Shown here: one piece after another, positions 40,274-50,405 of the stretch
Layout of the letters: each line of letters starts with the position of its first letter
Numbering within the stretch: the first letter of the stretch is position 1
Assembly: GCF_020009625.1 (NCBI RefSeq)
Contig: NZ_JAIHLP010000002.1
Span: 310,001 to 374,000, forward strand
Length of the DNA: 64,000 bases
DNA from: Leifsonia poae
GTDB taxonomy: Bacteria; Actinomycetota; Actinomycetes; Actinomycetales; Microbacteriaceae
Direction of reading: 5' to 3'
Notes under the pieces: model-generated
Told to the model about the DNA's origin: nothing
What the model saw: the letters and a program-made list of their open reading frames with translations, nothing else
Databases searched by the model: none
Translations under genes and position numbers: made by a program

Positions 40274-40411
40274 GCGATCCTTCCGACGAGCCGTTCGCTT
40301 CCTAGGAATTGCCTGAACGGCCCCGTCACCTCAGCTTGAGACCGGCTGAGTATCCAATAATGGTGCGTCGGCCATGCCGTCGCATTGAAAGGACCCGCCC
40401 TGAACTGGCTC

Positions 40412-41698
40412 ATGACCCTGCGCATCGATCAGCGCCCGTTCCTCATCACGGTGGACGTGCTGGTCTCGCTTCTCGCGCTGTACCTCCTCATCCGCCCGAC
40501 CGTCCGTCGGATGCTGGCGGGGATCTCGGCCGTGGTGATCGGTGCGCTGCTCGGCCTGTTCGTGATCTGGCTGTTCGGCGATGTCATGGACGTGTTCGGA
40601 GTCGAGCTGACACCGGTGACCCGGATGTGGACGGCCATCGGTTTCGCCGGACTCGCCCTCGCGCTCGTCAACCTCTTCCGCTCGCGGTGGTGGCGGAAGG
40701 TGATCGCCGTTCTGAGCATCCCCGTGTTCCTCATTGCAGCGGGTGCCGGAATCAATGTGGACTTCGGCGCTTACCGAAACCTCGATGACGCCCTCGGTGT
40801 CGTGCCGTACAAAGCGCTGACGATCCACAGCGAACGCGGCGAAGTGGCGAACATCGGCACCGATTACGAGAAGACCTGGACGCCCCCGGCGAGCGTTCCG
40901 GCACGCGGTGAGATCGGAACGGTGCGCATCCCGGCGACGACCTCGGGATTCCCCGCTCGCAAGGCCATCGTCTACCTTCCGCCGGCGGCGCTGACAGCCG
41001 CCCCTCCCGTTCTCCCGGTGCTGTACGCGTTCGCAGGCCAGCCCGGCGCGCCCGCCGATGTGTTCACGGCAGGGCACATCGCCACGACGATGGACCAGTA
41101 TGCGGCGAAGCACGGCGGTATCGCGCCGATCGTGGTGGCGGCGGATCAGCTCGGCGGAGCCGGCCGCAACCCGATGTGCGTCGATTCGGCGGCGTTCGGC
41201 AAGTCGGCCACTTACCTCCTGAAAGACGTGCCGGCGTGGATCAAGGCGCATTTCCGGGTCAGCAGCGACCCGGCCGCCTGGAGTGTCTTCGGCTACTCGC
41301 AGGGGGCGACCTGCGCCGTGCAATTCGCTACAGGACACCCCGACCAGTTCGGGTCGGCGCTGGCTTCATCCAGCGAACTCGGCCCGACACTCGGCGCAGA
41401 ATCGACCACCGTGACCAAGGGGTTCGGCGGCTCGAAGAAGGCCTACGAGGCCGCCCAGCCCGCAGCGCTGATGAAGGCCGGTGCTCCGTTCACGAACACG
41501 CTCATCGTGTTCGGCGTCGGACAGGACGATGCGAAATATCTCGCCTTCGCCAAAACACTCGACGCAGAGGCGCGGGCCGCCGGCATCACCTCCGACCTTC
41601 TGGTCTCTCCGGGTTCCGCCCATGACTGGAACACGGTGCGCTACACCCTCGTGCACGGCTTCCCGCTCATCGCGGCCCATCTAGGATTGCGCTCGTGA
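40412..41698 (+). CDS. Membrane-anchored esterase/alpha-beta hydrolase, probable aminoacyl-lipid hydrolase
   Basis: A protein of about 428 residues. Three or four N-terminal hydrophobic segments are followed by an extracytoplasmic esterase-D-like alpha/beta hydrolase, whose nucleophile is in VFGYSQGATC (GxSxG), with a C-terminal SAHDWNTVR carrying the likely catalytic His. It is coupled by GTGA to a DUF2156 aminoacyl-lipid synthase. Similar synthase-hydrolase pairs are known for alanylated lipids in Pseudomonas and Corynebacterium. The start is uncertain: AAAGGA suits a CTG at 40400, and TTG 40385 is also possible. Confidence 0.78.
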   Translation: MTLRIDQRPFLITVDVLVSLLALYLLIRPTVRRMLAGISAVVIGALLGLFVIWLFGDVMDVFGVELTPVTRMWTAIGFAGLALALVNLFRSRWWRKVIAVLSIPVFLIAAGAGINVDFGAYRNLDDALGVVPYKALTIHSERGEVANIGTDYEKTWTPPASVPARGEIGTVRIPATTSGFPARKAIVYLPPAALTAAPPVLPVLYAFAGQPGAPADVFTAGHIATTMDQYAAKHGGIAPIVVAADQLGGAGRNPMCVDSAAFGKSATYLLKDVPAWIKAHFRVSSDPAAWSVFGYSQGATCAVQFATGHPDQFGSALASSSELGPTLGAESTTVTKGFGGSKKAYEAAQPAALMKAGAPFTNTLIVFGVGQDDAKYLAFAKTLDAEARAAGITSDLLVSPGSAHDWNTVRYTLVHGFPLIAAHLGLRS

Positions 41699-44226
41699 GC
41701 GACGAAACTCCTGCGGTCGAGCCCCGCCGGCCAGGACGCGTGGCCGCCGGGGCCAGACGCGCCCTCCGGCTCGTTGTCGCGCATCCCTTCACCGCCACGA
41801 TCACGGTGGTCATCCTGGTTCTCGCCCTGGTCACCGGGCCGATCCATGGCCCGCACCGGCCGCTGCGCATCTGGCTGGGAACAGGGCCCGGACCGCTGCT
41901 CGACGGCCACTGGTGGACACCGATCACCTCGGTGATCTTCACCGACAGCCTGGGTGAACTGATCGTGGCACTCGCGCTCACGGTCCTTCTCGTCGGGGCC
42001 GCGGAGCACCTGATGGGGTGGTGGCGCACGGCCGTGTCGTTCTTCGTCACCTCCGTTCTCGGCATCGTCGTGGGTGTGGGGGTGCAGCTTCTCGCATCCC
42101 AGACCGGTGAGATGTGGGCGCGCAATGTTCACAACCTCGTCGTGCTCGACGTGTTCACCGCGATCGGCGGCACGATCATGGCTGCGAGCGCTTTCGCGAG
42201 CGCGCTGTGGCGACGGCGCATCCGGGTGCTCACCGTGCTCGTCGCACTGGTCTTCGTGCTCTACTCCGGATTGCCGTCCGATGTCTATCGGATGCTCGCC
42301 GTGCTCTTCGGATTGGCGCTGGGCGTGCTGTTGCGGCCCACCGCGAAACTCGGCGGATGGGTTCGCAGCTCCCACCACGAGATCCGGGTGCTGCTCGCCT
42401 CGGCTGTGTCAATCACAGCGATCGGGCCGGTGATCGGGCTGCTCACCAAATCGCGCTATGGTCTTCTCTCGCCGATCGGCCTGCTGTTCAGCAACGACGT
42501 TCCCGACCGCGGCTCGCTGCTGGAGCGCTGCCAGGCGTTCGCGGTGACCAGGCAGTGCCTCCACGATCTGACCATCGAGCGCATCAACGGCATCGGGCCG
42601 ATCCTCGTCTCGGTGCTCCCGCTGTTGGTACTGCTCGTCGCGGCGTACGGATTGCTCCGCGGAAGCCGGTTCGCCGTGTGGCTCGCCGTGGCCGTCAACG
42701 TCATGCTCGCCGTTCTGTCGGCGCTGTACTTCGGACTGCTGCCGTTGGCGGGCGTCTCCACCCATCCGCATTTCGCCGCCCGCTACTGGGAAGTGACCGC
42801 GATGCTGGCGCTCTCGGCTCTGCTGCCGTTGGCGATCGCCATCGTGCTGATCGCGCTGCGGCAGCACTTCCCGGTGCGGCCTTCGACGCGAGCGGTCGTT
42901 CGGTACGTGGTCACCATCGTCGTTACCGGCGTCGTCTTGGCGCTCCTGTACATCGCGGTCGGATATCTGCAGCGCAACTCGGGCTACACGCGCCCGATCG
43001 ACCTCGGGGACCTACTGGGCGACGTGCTCGAGCGGTTCATCCCGGTCAACTTCCTGCGCCGCGAGCCGGTCAGCTACCTGCCGACCTCCCCGCTCGGGGT
43101 CGCCCTTTACCGCAACATCGGCACGATCTTCTGGCTCGTGGTGATGATCGCGGCGATCCCCGTGATGCGCGGGCGCGGGTTCCGTCGTGATACCAGCGAC
43201 GCGACACGCGTGCGCGACCTCCTCGAGCGAGGCGGGGGAGACGCCATCTCGTTCATGGCCACCTGGTCGGGGAACAGCTATTGGTTCGATCCGGCCGACG
43301 GTCGCGCGATCGCCTACCGCGTCGTGGGACGCATTGCGATCACAACCGGCGGTCCGTTCGGCGCACCGCCTCCGCACGACCGCACGATCGACCGGTTCGC
43401 CCGGTTCTGCGACGACAACGGATGGATCCCGGTCTACTACAGCGTCGACGCCGACCTGCAGCCGGTCTTCGACGAGATGGGCTGGTCGACGATGGTGGTA
43501 GCGGAGGAGACCGTGATCCGCCCGCAGCAGTGGGCGACCACCGGCAAGAAGTGGCAAGACGTGCGAACCTCCATCAATCGGGCGCAGCGGGCAGGCATCC
43601 GTGCGGAATGGACGACCTACCAGGCGCTCCCGCTGACCTCGGCCGTGCAGCTCTCCGACATCTCCGAGCAGTGGGTGGCCGAGAAGGACCTGCCCGAGAT
43701 GGGCTTCACCCTCGGCGGTCTCGACGAACTGCGCGACCCGGCCGTCGGCCTCATGCTCGCGGTCGACGAGAACGGTCGCATCGAGGCCGTCACGAGCTGG
43801 CTCCCCACCTACCGCAACGGTCTGGTCGTGGGGTGGACGCTCGACTTCATGCGGCGCCGGCCGGGAAGCATCAACGGTGTGATGGAGTTCCTCATCGCCG
43901 AATCCGCCACCCGGATGCGCGACGAGGGCGTGGAGTTCATGAGCCTCTCGGCCGCTCCGCTCGCGCACACCGCCGAGGGCGGCCCCGAGACGGAACGCTC
44001 CGGAATGGACCGCACGCTCGGCTTCCTCAGCGCCTCGCTCGAACCGGTCTACGGCTTCCGGTCGCTGCTCAAGTTCAAACGCAAGTTCCAGCCCGAACTG
44101 CATCCGCTGATCATGGCCTACCCGGATCCGGTCGCCCTTCCGGCCATCGGGGTCGCGCTGGCCCGCGCTTACCTGCCTCAGCTCTCTGTGCGCCAGGCGG
44201 CGAATCTCGTGAGGGGCCGCGGATGA
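41695..44226 (+). CDS. DUF2156 aminoacyl-phospholipid synthase (MprF-like) with N-terminal membrane domain
   Basis: An 843-residue protein. The N-terminal half is a rhomboid-like and further multi-helix membrane region (about residues 20-500). The C-terminal 330 residues are the LPG-synthase/DUF2156 fold, with DVRTSINRAQRAGI, WVAEKDLPEMGFTLGG and FKRKFQP. Such domains transfer Lys or Ala from aminoacyl-tRNA to phosphatidylglycerol or diacylglycerol, lowering surface negative charge and susceptibility to cationic peptides. The amino acid used cannot be told. No tRNA synthetase domain is fused, unlike mycobacterial LysX. Confidence 0.82.
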   Translation: MSDETPAVEPRRPGRVAAGARRALRLVVAHPFTATITVVILVLALVTGPIHGPHRPLRIWLGTGPGPLLDGHWWTPITSVIFTDSLGELIVALALTVLLVGAAEHLMGWWRTAVSFFVTSVLGIVVGVGVQLLASQTGEMWARNVHNLVVLDVFTAIGGTIMAASAFASALWRRRIRVLTVLVALVFVLYSGLPSDVYRMLAVLFGLALGVLLRPTAKLGGWVRSSHHEIRVLLASAVSITAIGPVIGLLTKSRYGLLSPIGLLFSNDVPDRGSLLERCQAFAVTRQCLHDLTIERINGIGPILVSVLPLLVLLVAAYGLLRGSRFAVWLAVAVNVMLAVLSALYFGLLPLAGVSTHPHFAARYWEVTAMLALSALLPLAIAIVLIALRQHFPVRPSTRAVVRYVVTIVVTGVVLALLYIAVGYLQRNSGYTRPIDLGDLLGDVLERFIPVNFLRREPVSYLPTSPLGVALYRNIGTIFWLVVMIAAIPVMRGRGFRRDTSDATRVRDLLERGGGDAISFMATWSGNSYWFDPADGRAIAYRVVGRIAITTGGPFGAPPPHDRTIDRFARFCDDNGWIPVYYSVDADLQPVFDEMGWSTMVVAEETVIRPQQWATTGKKWQDVRTSINRAQRAGIRAEWTTYQALPLTSAVQLSDISEQWVAEKDLPEMGFTLGGLDELRDPAVGLMLAVDENGRIEAVTSWLPTYRNGLVVGWTLDFMRRRPGSINGVMEFLIAESATRMRDEGVEFMSLSAAPLAHTAEGGPETERSGMDRTLGFLSASLEPVYGFRSLLKFKRKFQPELHPLIMAYPDPVALPAIGVALARAYLPQLSVRQAANLVRGRG

Positions 44227-44257
44227 GGCTCGCGGCGGCCGGCACGGGCTTGCGTGG

Positions 44258-44263
44258 TAAGCT
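44258..44263 (+). promoter_or_regulatory. Extended -10 of the leu leader transcript
   Basis: TAAGCT, preceded by TGG as an extended -10, ends 7 bases before the leader-peptide GTG, so the transcript would begin at the leader start codon. Confidence 0.65.
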
Positions 44264-44270
44264 CAACCCT

Positions 44271-44296
44271 GTGTTCGGTCTGCTCCTTCTTAGCTG

Positions 44297-44312
<16 letters not shown>
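44271..44312 (+). CDS. leuL: leu operon leader peptide
   Basis: A 13-codon ORF, MFGLLLLSCRDES, starts at GTG. It has four consecutive leucine codons (CTG CTC CTT CTT, 44280-44291) and lies 69 bases ahead of leuA, which makes the first committed enzyme of leucine synthesis. This is the hallmark of ribosome-mediated attenuation: a ribosome stalled for lack of charged leucyl-tRNA changes folding of the RNA downstream. The stop codon lies between the two arms of the adjacent hairpin. Leaderless initiation is likely from the -10 spacing. Confidence 0.85.
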
Positions 44313-46154
<1,842 letters not shown>

Positions 46155-46166
46155 ACCCGCTGAAGA

Positions 46167-46200
46167 GAAACGCCCCGGACCGCACGGTCCGGGGCGTTTC
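46167..46200. terminator. Bidirectional terminator between leuA and the TRIC gene
   Basis: A perfect 16-bp stem (arms starting GAAACGCC and CGGTCCGG) with a CA loop lies between convergent genes. The AAA and TTT at the base give a short U-run in both directions. Confidence 0.9.
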
Positions 46201-46208
46201 TGCATTGC

Positions 46209-46943
46209 TCAATCGGGTTTGTCGAGCTTGTACCGCGGGATCGAACCGGTCTCCGTGCGTTCGGTGGCCGTGCGGCGCGGGATGCGCGGCCAGCGCGGGC
46301 GAGGAATGCGGCTGAGTTCCCGCTGCTCCGGAAGGCTCCAGCCGAAGCGAACGGCGAGGAGCCGGATGATGAGGGTGACGGCCACACAGACGATCGCCGC
46401 GACGCCGATCGGAACCCGCAGATCGACGAGCAGGACGAGCACGATGGTTCCGCCGCCGGCGGCCACCGCATAGAGAGAGCCGACATGCATGAGAGCGATC
46501 GGCAGGTTGAGCAGCATATCGCGCAGAATGGAGCCGCCCACGGCGGAGACCACGCCGACGAACACGGCCGGCACCTCGGGAAGGCCGAGCGAGAGCGCCT
46601 TCGTGGCGCCGATGGCGCCGAACAGCCCGATCGTCAGAGCGTCGAGCAGCGTGATCAGAGGATCGAGCCGCCGGAACAGCCGAACCAGCAGCATCCCGAG
46701 CAGCGCGGCGACGACCGTCATCGGTAGATACCAATTGGATTGCAGCGCCACCGGGCGGGTCACGAGGAGCAGATCGCGCAGCAGTCCACCCCCCACGCCG
46801 GTGGCCACACCGATGATCGCGACACCCAGGAGGTCGAGACGACGGTCACGGAAACCGGAGGCGAACATGGCCCCCTGGAGGCTGCCGACACCCACGGCGA
46901 CGAGGTCGATCCACAAGGGGATCGTGAAGGCCGAGGTGCTCAT
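46209..46943 (-). CDS. Trimeric intracellular cation (TRIC) channel family protein
   Basis: A 244-residue membrane protein with seven hydrophobic helices and the two internal repeats characteristic of the family (formerly UPF0126), each with a glycine-rich kinked helix: GVGGGLLRDLLL and AVGGSILRDMLL. Bacterial homologues conduct K+ and Na+. The C-terminal 50 residues are basic and cytoplasmic. TACAAG lies 6 bases before the ATG, again suggesting a leaderless start. Confidence 0.88.
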   Translation of the reverse strand: MSTSAFTIPLWIDLVAVGVGSLQGAMFASGFRDRRLDLLGVAIIGVATGVGGGLLRDLLLVTRPVALQSNWYLPMTVVAALLGMLLVRLFRRLDPLITLLDALTIGLFGAIGATKALSLGLPEVPAVFVGVVSAVGGSILRDMLLNLPIALMHVGSLYAVAAGGGTIVLVLLVDLRVPIGVAAIVCVAVTLIIRLLAVRFGWSLPEQRELSRIPRPRWPRIPRRTATERTETGSIPRYKLDKPD

Positions 46944-47003
46944 ACGTCACTTGTACCATGCGCGGCTGATCCGCATTGTCGGCGTGACGCGGGATAATCG
47001 GGT

Positions 47004-47744
47004 GTGCCCGTTTACCGTGATGAAGCCGTCGTGCTGCGCACCCACAAATTGGGTGAAGCCGACCGCATCGTCACGCTGCTCACGCGGCAGCACGGCAAGG
47101 TGCGAGCGGTCGCGAAAGGGGTGCGGCGCACGGCGTCGAAGTTCGGTGCCCGGCTGGAGCCGTTCATGGTCGCCGATGTGCAGCTCTACGAGGGCCGCAG
47201 CCTCGACGTGGTGACGCAGGCCGAGTCGCTCGGCTCGTACGGTGCCGCGATCGCGGAAGACTACGCGAGCTACACCGCCGCCAACGCCATGGTCGAGACC
47301 GCCGATCGCGTAACGGAGTCCGAGTCATCGCTGCAGCAGTACCTGCTGCTGGTCGGCGCACTCCGGTCGCTGTCGAAGCTGGAGCACGGGGCGGCACTGA
47401 CCCTCGACTCCTACCTCCTCCGGGCGCTCTCGCTGGCCGGATGGGCGCCCAGCTTCCTCGACTGCGCTCGTTGCGGCGCGCCCGGCCCGCACCTGTCGCT
47501 CGTCGTCCAGTTGGGCGGCGTCGTCTGCGCAGACTGTGCACCGCAGGGCGCGCCCCGGCTCGACACGGCCACCATCGATCTGCTCGGCGCCCTGCTGACC
47601 GGCGACTGGGCGGCGGCGGAGCGGACCGACGACTCCACGCAGTCCAAGGCCAGCGGCGTCGTCGCCGCGTACACCCAATGGCACCTGGAGCGCGGCCTGC
47701 GCTCGCTCCAGCACGTGCAGCACGAACGGAGAGCAGGCGCATGA
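47004..47744 (+). CDS. recO: DNA repair protein RecO
   Basis: A 246-residue recombination mediator that loads RecA onto SSB-coated DNA with RecR. The N-terminal OB fold begins [20 protein letters not shown], and a zinc site CARCG...CADC is near residues 154-175. GATAAT ends 5 bases before the GTG start, so the transcript has little or no leader. The stop overlaps the uppS ATG. Confidence 0.92.
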   Translation: MPVYRDEAVVLRTHKLGEADRIVTLLTRQHGKVRAVAKGVRRTASKFGARLEPFMVADVQLYEGRSLDVVTQAESLGSYGAAIAEDYASYTAANAMVETADRVTESESSLQQYLLLVGALRSLSKLEHGAALTLDSYLLRALSLAGWAPSFLDCARCGAPGPHLSLVVQLGGVVCADCAPQGAPRLDTATIDLLGALLTGDWAAAERTDDSTQSKASGVVAAYTQWHLERGLRSLQHVQHERRAGA

Positions 47745-48550
47745 GCCCCAAGCCGTACACGCACCGGGATGCGGTCGAGTTCCGCCCTGTCGACTGGACC
47801 GGGGTGTATCCGCCCGAGATCCCGCGCGCGGCCGTGCCCGAGCATGTCGCGATCGTGATGGACGGCAACGGACGCTGGGCGAACACGCGTGGACTCACCC
47901 GCATCGAAGGGCACCGGGCCGGAGAGGCGGCCCTGCTTGATGTGGTGGCCGGCGCCATCCAGATCGGGGTCAAGCATCTGAGCGTCTACGCCTTCTCCAC
48001 AGAGAACTGGAAGCGCTCGCCCGACGAGGTGCGGTTTCTGATGGGGTTCAATCGCGACGTGCTGCATCGGCGGCGCGATCAGCTGAACGAGTGGGGCGTG
48101 CGAGTCCGCTGGGCTGGGCGCAAGCCGCGGTTGTGGTCATCGGTGATCAAAGAGCTGCAGTTCGCCGAACGCCTCACAGCCGGCAACGATGTGCTCACCC
48201 TGACCATGTGCGTGAACTATGGCGGACGAACCGAGATCGCGGATGCGGTGCGCGCAATCGCCGACGAGGTGGCCGCCGGCCGACTCAAACCGTCAGCGGT
48301 GACCGAGAAGACCATCCGGCGCCACCTCTACGCGCCCGAGATGCCCGATGTCGACCTGTTCGTGCGCAGCTCGGGGGAGCAGCGCACGAGCAACTTTCTG
48401 CTCTGGCAGAGTGCCTACGCCGAGATGGTGTTCCTCGATACTCTCTGGCCCGACTTCTCCCGTGCCGACCTCTGGCGCGCGGTCGAGCTGTTCGCCTCCC
48501 GCAACCGGCGATTCGGGGGAGCGGTGGATGCGCCGGGAATGCCCGCGTGA
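47741..48550 (+). CDS. uppS: Isoprenyl (undecaprenyl/decaprenyl) diphosphate synthase
   Basis: A 269-residue cis-prenyltransferase making the lipid carrier for peptidoglycan and other envelope polymers. Conserved regions are [12 protein letters not shown] (catalytic Asp), [23 protein letters not shown] and the C-terminal [19 protein letters not shown]. Chain length is not predictable here. It overlaps recO (ATGA) and the DsbA-like gene (TGATG). Confidence 0.92.
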   Translation: MSPKPYTHRDAVEFRPVDWTGVYPPEIPRAAVPEHVAIVMDGNGRWANTRGLTRIEGHRAGEAALLDVVAGAIQIGVKHLSVYAFSTENWKRSPDEVRFLMGFNRDVLHRRRDQLNEWGVRVRWAGRKPRLWSSVIKELQFAERLTAGNDVLTLTMCVNYGGRTEIADAVRAIADEVAAGRLKPSAVTEKTIRRHLYAPEMPDVDLFVRSSGEQRTSNFLLWQSAYAEMVFLDTLWPDFSRADLWRAVELFASRNRRFGGAVDAPGMPA

Positions 48551-49275
48551 TGCCGGATGTTGCCCCTCACGTGAGTGAACCCATCAAGATCGACATCTGG
48601 TCCGATATCGCCTGCCCGTGGTGCTATATCGGCAAACGCAAGTTCGAAGCGGGAAGCGGTGAGTTCGAGCAGAACGGCGAGGAACGCGCCGTCGAGATCG
48701 AATACCACTCCTTCGAGCTCTCTCCGGACACCCCCGTCGACTTCGACGGAAGCGAGATCGACTTCCTTGCCGGACACAAGGGGATGCAGGCCTCCCAGGT
48801 GACCCAGATGCTGGAGCGCGTCACCGGCATCGCGTCCTCTGTCGGACTCGACTACGACTTCGACAGCCTCAAGCACACGAACACCGTCAAAGCCCATGAG
48901 CTGCTGCACTTCGCGAAGACACAGGGCAAGCAGCTCGAACTGTCGGAGAGGCTGTTCAAGGCCTACTTCACCGAGGGCCGTCACATCGGTCGGATCGCCG
49001 ACCTCGCCGACCTCGCGGCGGAGGTCGGGCTCGACCGCGCCGCCGCGGTCACCGCGCTCCAATCCGAACAGTTCCTCTCGGATGTGCGAGCCGACCAGTC
49101 CCTGGCGCAGGAGTATGGCATCCAGGGCGTCCCCTTCTTCGTCATCGACGGGCGCTACGGCGTCTCGGGTGCGCAGGATGCGTCGACTTTCGCCCAGGTG
49201 CTGGAGCAGGTCTGGACCGAGCGCGCCGACGCGGATGGTGTCGCCGGTTCGGAGCAGTCAGGGGTGCACGCATGA
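48550..49275 (+). CDS. DsbA family oxidoreductase (FrnE-like)
   Basis: A 241-residue cytoplasmic thioredoxin-fold protein with active site CPWC in DIACPWCYIGKRKFE, an inserted helical domain and cis-Pro region GIQGVPFFVIDGRYGVSGAQ. FrnE-type proteins are disulfide isomerases or polyketide-related oxidoreductases, so the substrate is unknown. It starts at TGATG behind uppS; GTG 48571 is an alternative. Its stop overlaps a small Cys-containing ORF. Confidence 0.88.
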   Translation: MPDVAPHVSEPIKIDIWSDIACPWCYIGKRKFEAGSGEFEQNGEERAVEIEYHSFELSPDTPVDFDGSEIDFLAGHKGMQASQVTQMLERVTGIASSVGLDYDFDSLKHTNTVKAHELLHFAKTQGKQLELSERLFKAYFTEGRHIGRIADLADLAAEVGLDRAAAVTALQSEQFLSDVRADQSLAQEYGIQGVPFFVIDGRYGVSGAQDASTFAQVLEQVWTERADADGVAGSEQSGVHA

Positions 49276-49394
49276 CCGCCAAGCCCGGGTTGATCCCGCT
49301 CGGCGACGCGAACGCCGTGGTCTGCGATGGTGACGTCTGCGTCGTCCCGGGTGCGGACGCGACCCCCGGCTCCACAGCCACCCCGACCGTCTAG
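49272..49394 (+). CDS. Small protein with two cysteines, downstream of DsbA-like gene
   Basis: A 40-codon ORF, MTAKPGLIPLGDANAVVCDG followed by DVCVVP and a Pro/Thr-rich tail. The ATG overlaps the oxidoreductase stop (ATGA), which argues for real translation. Cys18 and Cys23 are in a VCDGDVC arrangement that could be a redox partner or metal ligand. No known family is recognised. It ends in a CTAG shared with the convergent DUF559 gene. Confidence 0.6.
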   Translation: MTAKPGLIPLGDANAVVCDGDVCVVPGADATPGSTATPTV

Positions 49395-50347
49395 TTGGCA
49401 CGAATCGCCGTGCCGTCGCCGAACGGCACGGCAATTCGTGACGACTCATACGGCGATGCCAAGGTGAGACGGATGCGCCGCGTCGCCTCGGCTGCGTTGT
49501 TGCGCATGTGGGTGCTGTTGAGGCGCAGAACACGCCACCCCAGCCGTTCGATGCGCCAGAGGCGGTCCACATCCTTCGTGTACTGGTCGGCGTCGGTTCG
49601 GTGATGGTCACCGTCGTACTCGACGACGACGCCATGCGTGCGGTAGACGAGGTCACCGAAGGCGACGAAGGAGCCGCTTTCGTCGAGGATCACGGCGTTC
49701 ACCTCTGGCTCGGGCAGACCGGCACGGGCGATCGCGAGTCGCAGGAGAGACTCCATCGGCGAGTCGGTTCTCGGTCGGATGAGGCGGAGCGCCTCATCCA
49801 GCCGTCGTACTCCCGGACGATTCGTCGCTGACGCAATGGCAGCATGCACGTCTTCCTCCGTCGCAAGGGGGTTCTGGCGCCGGAGGAGCGCATCGCCGGC
49901 CTGCACCACGGCATCGACGGTGAGCATCGAGGCGAGTTCGCACCAGACCTCGACCGCGTCCGGCACGGGAAGCGTTGCGACATCGACGATCCGTGCCGGG
50001 TCGATGCGGAGCTGGTGGCCGGCAACGCCCCGCCTTCGCGGTGCGCGGTGCGGCGGAATGACGGAGACATGCATCGTCGGGTCTGCGGCGACAGCCGCCG
50101 GCAGTGGCAGACCGTGAATTCGTGCTGCCGTCGTGTGACTGAAGAAGTGATCGGCGCCCATCACCGTCTGCAGGGCGGCACATCGATCGAGGAATCCGCG
50201 GTCGCCGGCCGGAAGTCGGGTTCCATGGAACGGGCGGTCGAGGTCGGCGCGGCGGAGTCTGGAGTGTGGAATCCCTGCATCCAGCGCCTGCGCGGTTGCG
50301 AAGGGACGCGCTCGGAACTCGGCTGGAAGGGGGCGGGCGTTCGGCAT
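49391..50347 (-). CDS. AbiEi-like/DUF559 endonuclease-domain protein
   Basis: A 318-residue protein. The N-terminal about 100 residues resemble the AbiEi antitoxin type (LRRADLDRPFHGTRLPAG, HTTAARIHGLPLP). The C-terminal part (about 195-280) is a Vsr/DUF559 PD-(D/E)xK nuclease fold: Glu199, Asp232 in FGDLVY, and EYDGDHHR at 243-250, then RLGWRVLRL. The substrate is unknown. The gene is bracketed by two copies of a hairpin repeat; the downstream copy encodes residues of about 303-316, so the C-terminus was probably acquired with the repeat. ATG 50347 has a purine-rich GGCAGGG upstream; GTG 50353 is the alternative. Confidence 0.82.
   Translation of the reverse strand: MPNARPLPAEFRARPFATAQALDAGIPHSRLRRADLDRPFHGTRLPAGDRGFLDRCAALQTVMGADHFFSHTTAARIHGLPLPAAVAADPTMHVSVIPPHRAPRRRGVAGHQLRIDPARIVDVATLPVPDAVEVWCELASMLTVDAVVQAGDALLRRQNPLATEEDVHAAIASATNRPGVRRLDEALRLIRPRTDSPMESLLRLAIARAGLPEPEVNAVILDESGSFVAFGDLVYRTHGVVVEYDGDHHRTDADQYTKDVDRLWRIERLGWRVLRLNSTHMRNNAAEATRRIRLTLASPYESSRIAVPFGDGTAIRAN
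49399..49440. repeat. Hairpin repeat, copy 1 (in the 3' end of the DUF559 gene)
   Basis: CACGAATCGCCGTGCCGT and ACGGCACGGCAATTCGTG form an 18-bp stem with one mismatch and loop CGCCGA. The first 37 bases match copy 2 (50413-50449) in the same orientation with one difference. It may also serve as terminator for the convergent genes. Confidence 0.85.
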
Positions 50348-50386
50348 CCGCACACCCTGCCACGAATCCGTTGACGTCTGTCGACG

Positions 50387-50395
50387 TTATCCACA
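50387..50395 (+). other. DnaA-box-like 9-mer
   Basis: TTATCCACA, a perfect match to the bacterial DnaA box, lies between the DUF559 start and hairpin repeat copy 2. It is isolated: I saw no cluster of boxes and no AT-rich unwinding region. Confidence 0.4.
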
Positions 50396-50405
50396 GCCCC
50401 TGAAG

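Noticed and set aside
49391..50347. A complete AbiE toxin-antitoxin system
   Set aside because: Only an AbiEi-like N-terminal region is seen, fused to a nuclease fold. No AbiEii nucleotidyltransferase gene is adjacent.
50387..50395. A replication origin suggested by TTATCCACA
   Set aside because: Only one box, no AT-rich unwinding element, and no dnaA/dnaN/rpmH nearby. Kept as an isolated site only.
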